Assembly: GCA_030824275.1 (NCBI GenBank)
Contig: JAVBXY010000009.1
Span: 124,001-188,000, forward strand
Length of the DNA stretch: 64,000 nt
DNA from: Rhodocyclaceae bacterium
GTDB lineage: Bacteria > Pseudomonadota > Gammaproteobacteria > Burkholderiales > Rhodocyclaceae
Reading direction: 5' to 3'
In this document: piece by piece, positions 62,583 through 64,000 of the stretch
Layout of the letters: every line of letters begins with the position of its first letter
Numbering within the stretch: the first letter of the stretch is position 1
The notes under the pieces: model-generated
The model's database searches: none
What the model was told of the DNA's origin: nothing
The model's input: only the letters and a program-made list of their open reading frames with translations
Position numbers and translations under genes: made by a program

Positions 62583-63614
62583 ATGAAAGTTCTCGGCATC
62601 GAATCCTCCTGCGACGAAACCGGCCTTGCCCTCTACGACACCGAGCGCGGCCTGCTCGCGCATGCGGTGCATACGCAGGTGGCGATGCACGAGGCTTATG
62701 GCGGCGTGGTGCCGGAGCTGGCCTCCCGCGACCACGTTCGGCGGCTGATTCCGCTGCTGGAGAAAGTGCTGGCCGATGCGGGCGCCACGCGCGGCGATAT
62801 CGACGCCATCGCCTACACAGCGGGGCCGGGCTTGGCCGGTGCGCTGCTGGTCGGTGCGAGCTTTGCCGAGTCGTTGGCCGTGGCGCTCGATGTCCCGGCG
62901 CTACCGGTGCATCACCTCGAAGGCCATCTGCTTTCGCCGCTGCTGGGCAGCGAGCCGCCGGCCTTTCCCTTCATCGCGCTGCTGGTCTCCGGCGGGCACA
63001 CGCAATTGATGCGGGTGAGCAAGGTCGGCGACTACGAGCTGCTCGGCGAGTCGCTGGACGATGCGGCCGGCGAAGCCTTCGACAAGACCGCCAAGCTGCT
63101 GGGCCTGGGCTATCCCGGCGGGCCGGCGTTGGCGAAACTGGCGGAAACCGGCGTGGCGGGCCGTAGCAAATTACCCCGGCCGATGCTGAATAGTGGCGAC
63201 CTTGCTTTCAGCTTTTCCGGCTTGAAGACAGCGGTGCTGACCGCCGTGCGCAAACACGAAATGAGTGACGCGGAAAAGGCCGACCTCGCGGCGGAGTTCC
63301 AGGAAGCGGTGACCGACGTGCTGGCGGCCAAGGCCGTGGCGGCGTGTCGCCAGCACCGACTTTCCTCCCTCGTGGTGGCCGGCGGTGTCGGCGCCAATCG
63401 GCGCCTGCGGCAGAAGCTCGACGGGGCGCTGGCGAAGATTGGTGGCCGCGTGTATTACCCGGAGGTCGAGCTATGCACCGACAACGGCGCGATGATCGCG
63501 TTCTGTGGCGCGCAGCGGCTGATGCAGCAGGCCTTGCCGGATCGCGGCGACGGCGCTTTCGCCATCCGCCCGCGCTGGCCGCTGGATGAACTGCGGGCTC
63601 AGGCTTCTTCCTGA
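62583..63614 (+). CDS. tsaD: tRNA N6-threonylcarbamoyladenosine synthase subunit TsaD
   Basis: 343 residues, ASKHA ATPase fold. [19 protein letters not shown] at the start, the metal-binding [22 protein letters not shown] and [16 protein letters not shown]. With TsaB, TsaE and TsaC it makes t6A37 in tRNAs reading ANN codons. A one-mismatch dispersed-word copy is at 63341-63363. Convergent with plsY, overlapping by 16 bp at the stops. Confidence 0.97.
   Translation: MKVLGIESSCDETGLALYDTERGLLAHAVHTQVAMHEAYGGVVPELASRDHVRRLIPLLEKVLADAGATRGDIDAIAYTAGPGLAGALLVGASFAESLAVALDVPALPVHHLEGHLLSPLLGSEPPAFPFIALLVSGGHTQLMRVSKVGDYELLGESLDDAAGEAFDKTAKLLGLGYPGGPALAKLAETGVAGRSKLPRPMLNSGDLAFSFSGLKTAVLTAVRKHEMSDAEKADLAAEFQEAVTDVLAAKAVAACRQHRLSSLVVAGGVGANRRLRQKLDGALAKIGGRVYYPEVELCTDNGAMIAFCGAQRLMQQALPDRGDGAFAIRPRWPLDELRAQASS
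63341..63363 (+). repeat. Dispersed word, copy 12 (variant, inside tsaD)
   Basis: CAGCACCGACTTT at 63351-63363, one mismatch to the core, with GGCGTGTCGC before it. Confidence 0.6.
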
Positions 63615-64000
63615 GCCTTCTTCTTGCCGGAGCCGATGCGGCTCTCGGTACCGGCCAGCAGCTTCACGATGTTGGCCTTGTGGCGGATGATCAGCACTGC
63701 CGCCATGATGGTTACCGGCAGCACGACGCTCATCCTGCCGATCATCCAGCCTGCCGCCAGCGGCGCGGCGACGGCGGCCACCAGCGCGGCCAGCGACGAG
63801 TAGCGGGTGATCGCGGCAACAGCGATCCAGATCAGCGCGACGATGCCAGCCAGCGGCGCGGAGAATCCGAGCAGCACACCCAGCGCGGTGGCCACGCCCT
63901 TGCCACCCTTGAAGCCGAGGGTGAAGGGATAGGCATGGCCGACGAAGGCGGCGAGTCCGGCCACCGCAATCGCCGTCTCGCCAGCGCCGACTTTTGCTGC
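63599..64000 (-). CDS. plsY: Glycerol-3-phosphate acyltransferase PlsY, C-terminal part
   Basis: The visible 133 residues (window edge cuts the N-terminus) show [20 protein letters not shown], the conserved PlsY catalytic loop, then membrane helices ([36 protein letters not shown]) and a basic tail. It acylates glycerol-3-phosphate from acyl-phosphate at the inner membrane. Dispersed-word copy 13 (63972-63994) encodes KVGAGETA before AGLAAFVGH. Confidence 0.93.
   Translation of the reverse strand, partial: AAKVGAGETAIAVAGLAAFVGHAYPFTLGFKGGKGVATALGVLLGFSAPLAGIVALIWIAVAAITRYSSLAALVAAVAAPLAAGWMIGRMSVVLPVTIMAAVLIIRHKANIVKLLAGTESRIGSGKKKAQEEA
63972..63994 (+). repeat. Dispersed word, copy 13 (inside plsY)
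   Basis: GCCGTCTCGC followed by the exact core at 63982-63994; antisense to plsY. Confidence 0.8.

Overview
The window is GC-rich, gene-dense chromosomal DNA from a diazotrophic betaproteobacterium, most likely a Rhodocyclales member (Azospira/Dechloromonas/Azonexus-like). This is inferred from the molybdenum nitrogenase gene order, the NAD-linked formate dehydrogenase of betaproteobacterial type and the rpsU-yqeY-dnaG-rpoD block. No rRNA lies in the window, so the genus is not fixed.

Layout. 1-5.2 kb: end of nifD, nifK, nifT, a 2[4Fe-4S] ferredoxin, nifY, an LRV-type Fe-S protein and two conserved nif-linked genes. 5.2-9.0 kb (minus strand): molybdate uptake and sensing (modE, modA, a NifX-like protein, modB, modC). 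9.2-19.5 kb: a membrane protein, the formate dehydrogenase operon (fused fdsGB, fdsA, fdhD), an inverse autotransporter wedged between that operon and its lysR, a secreted protein and nifQ. 19.7-26.8 kb: three large signalling proteins, one of them an NCS1-type transporter fused to a hybrid histidine kinase. 27.1-38.4 kb: nifE and a Nif11 peptide; a minus-strand intrusion (methyl-accepting protein, patatin lipoprotein, secreted Cys-rich protein); then nifN-nifX-rseC-like-DUF269-DUF683-fdxB-two small genes; then iscA-nifU-nifS. 38.4-41.6 kb: a candidate type XI (Slam) secretion operon headed by a globin. 42.04-47.28 kb: a small integrative element in the 3' end of a CAU-anticodon tRNA gene, with exact 45-bp att repeats, integrase, excisionase-like protein, rolling-circle-type Rep, a 70-bp imperfect palindrome and a GHKL ATPase cargo. 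47.3-52.2 kb: rpoD, dnaG, yqeY, rpsU. 52.4-64 kb: an EF-hand protein, an alpha-2-macroglobulin/glycosyltransferase/PBP1C operon, a second secreted Cys-rich protein, tsaD and partial plsY.

How it works together. Molybdate enters through ModABC under ModE control. NifQ, NifE, NifN, NifX and NifY process Mo and FeMo-co precursors, IscA/NifU/NifS supply Fe-S clusters, and ferredoxins supply electrons to NifDK. Formate dehydrogenase is a second Mo (or W) consumer and a source of NADH. NifA-type upstream activator sequences (TGT-N10-ACA) with sigma-54 -24/-12 promoters are visible before nifE, nifN, iscA and nifQ; a further UAS lies beside modE.

The most unexpected signal is a short dispersed DNA word, CAGCGCCGACTTT, usually preceded by GCCGTNYCRY. 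It occurs 12 times exactly and once with one mismatch, in both orientations, inside genes and next to NifA sites, and it is absent from the tRNA island. Other notable items are the Slam-like operon with a globin and a FecR-domain cargo, the GHKL ATPase island, the transporter-kinase fusion, and a hairpin-rich in-frame insertion in formate dehydrogenase.
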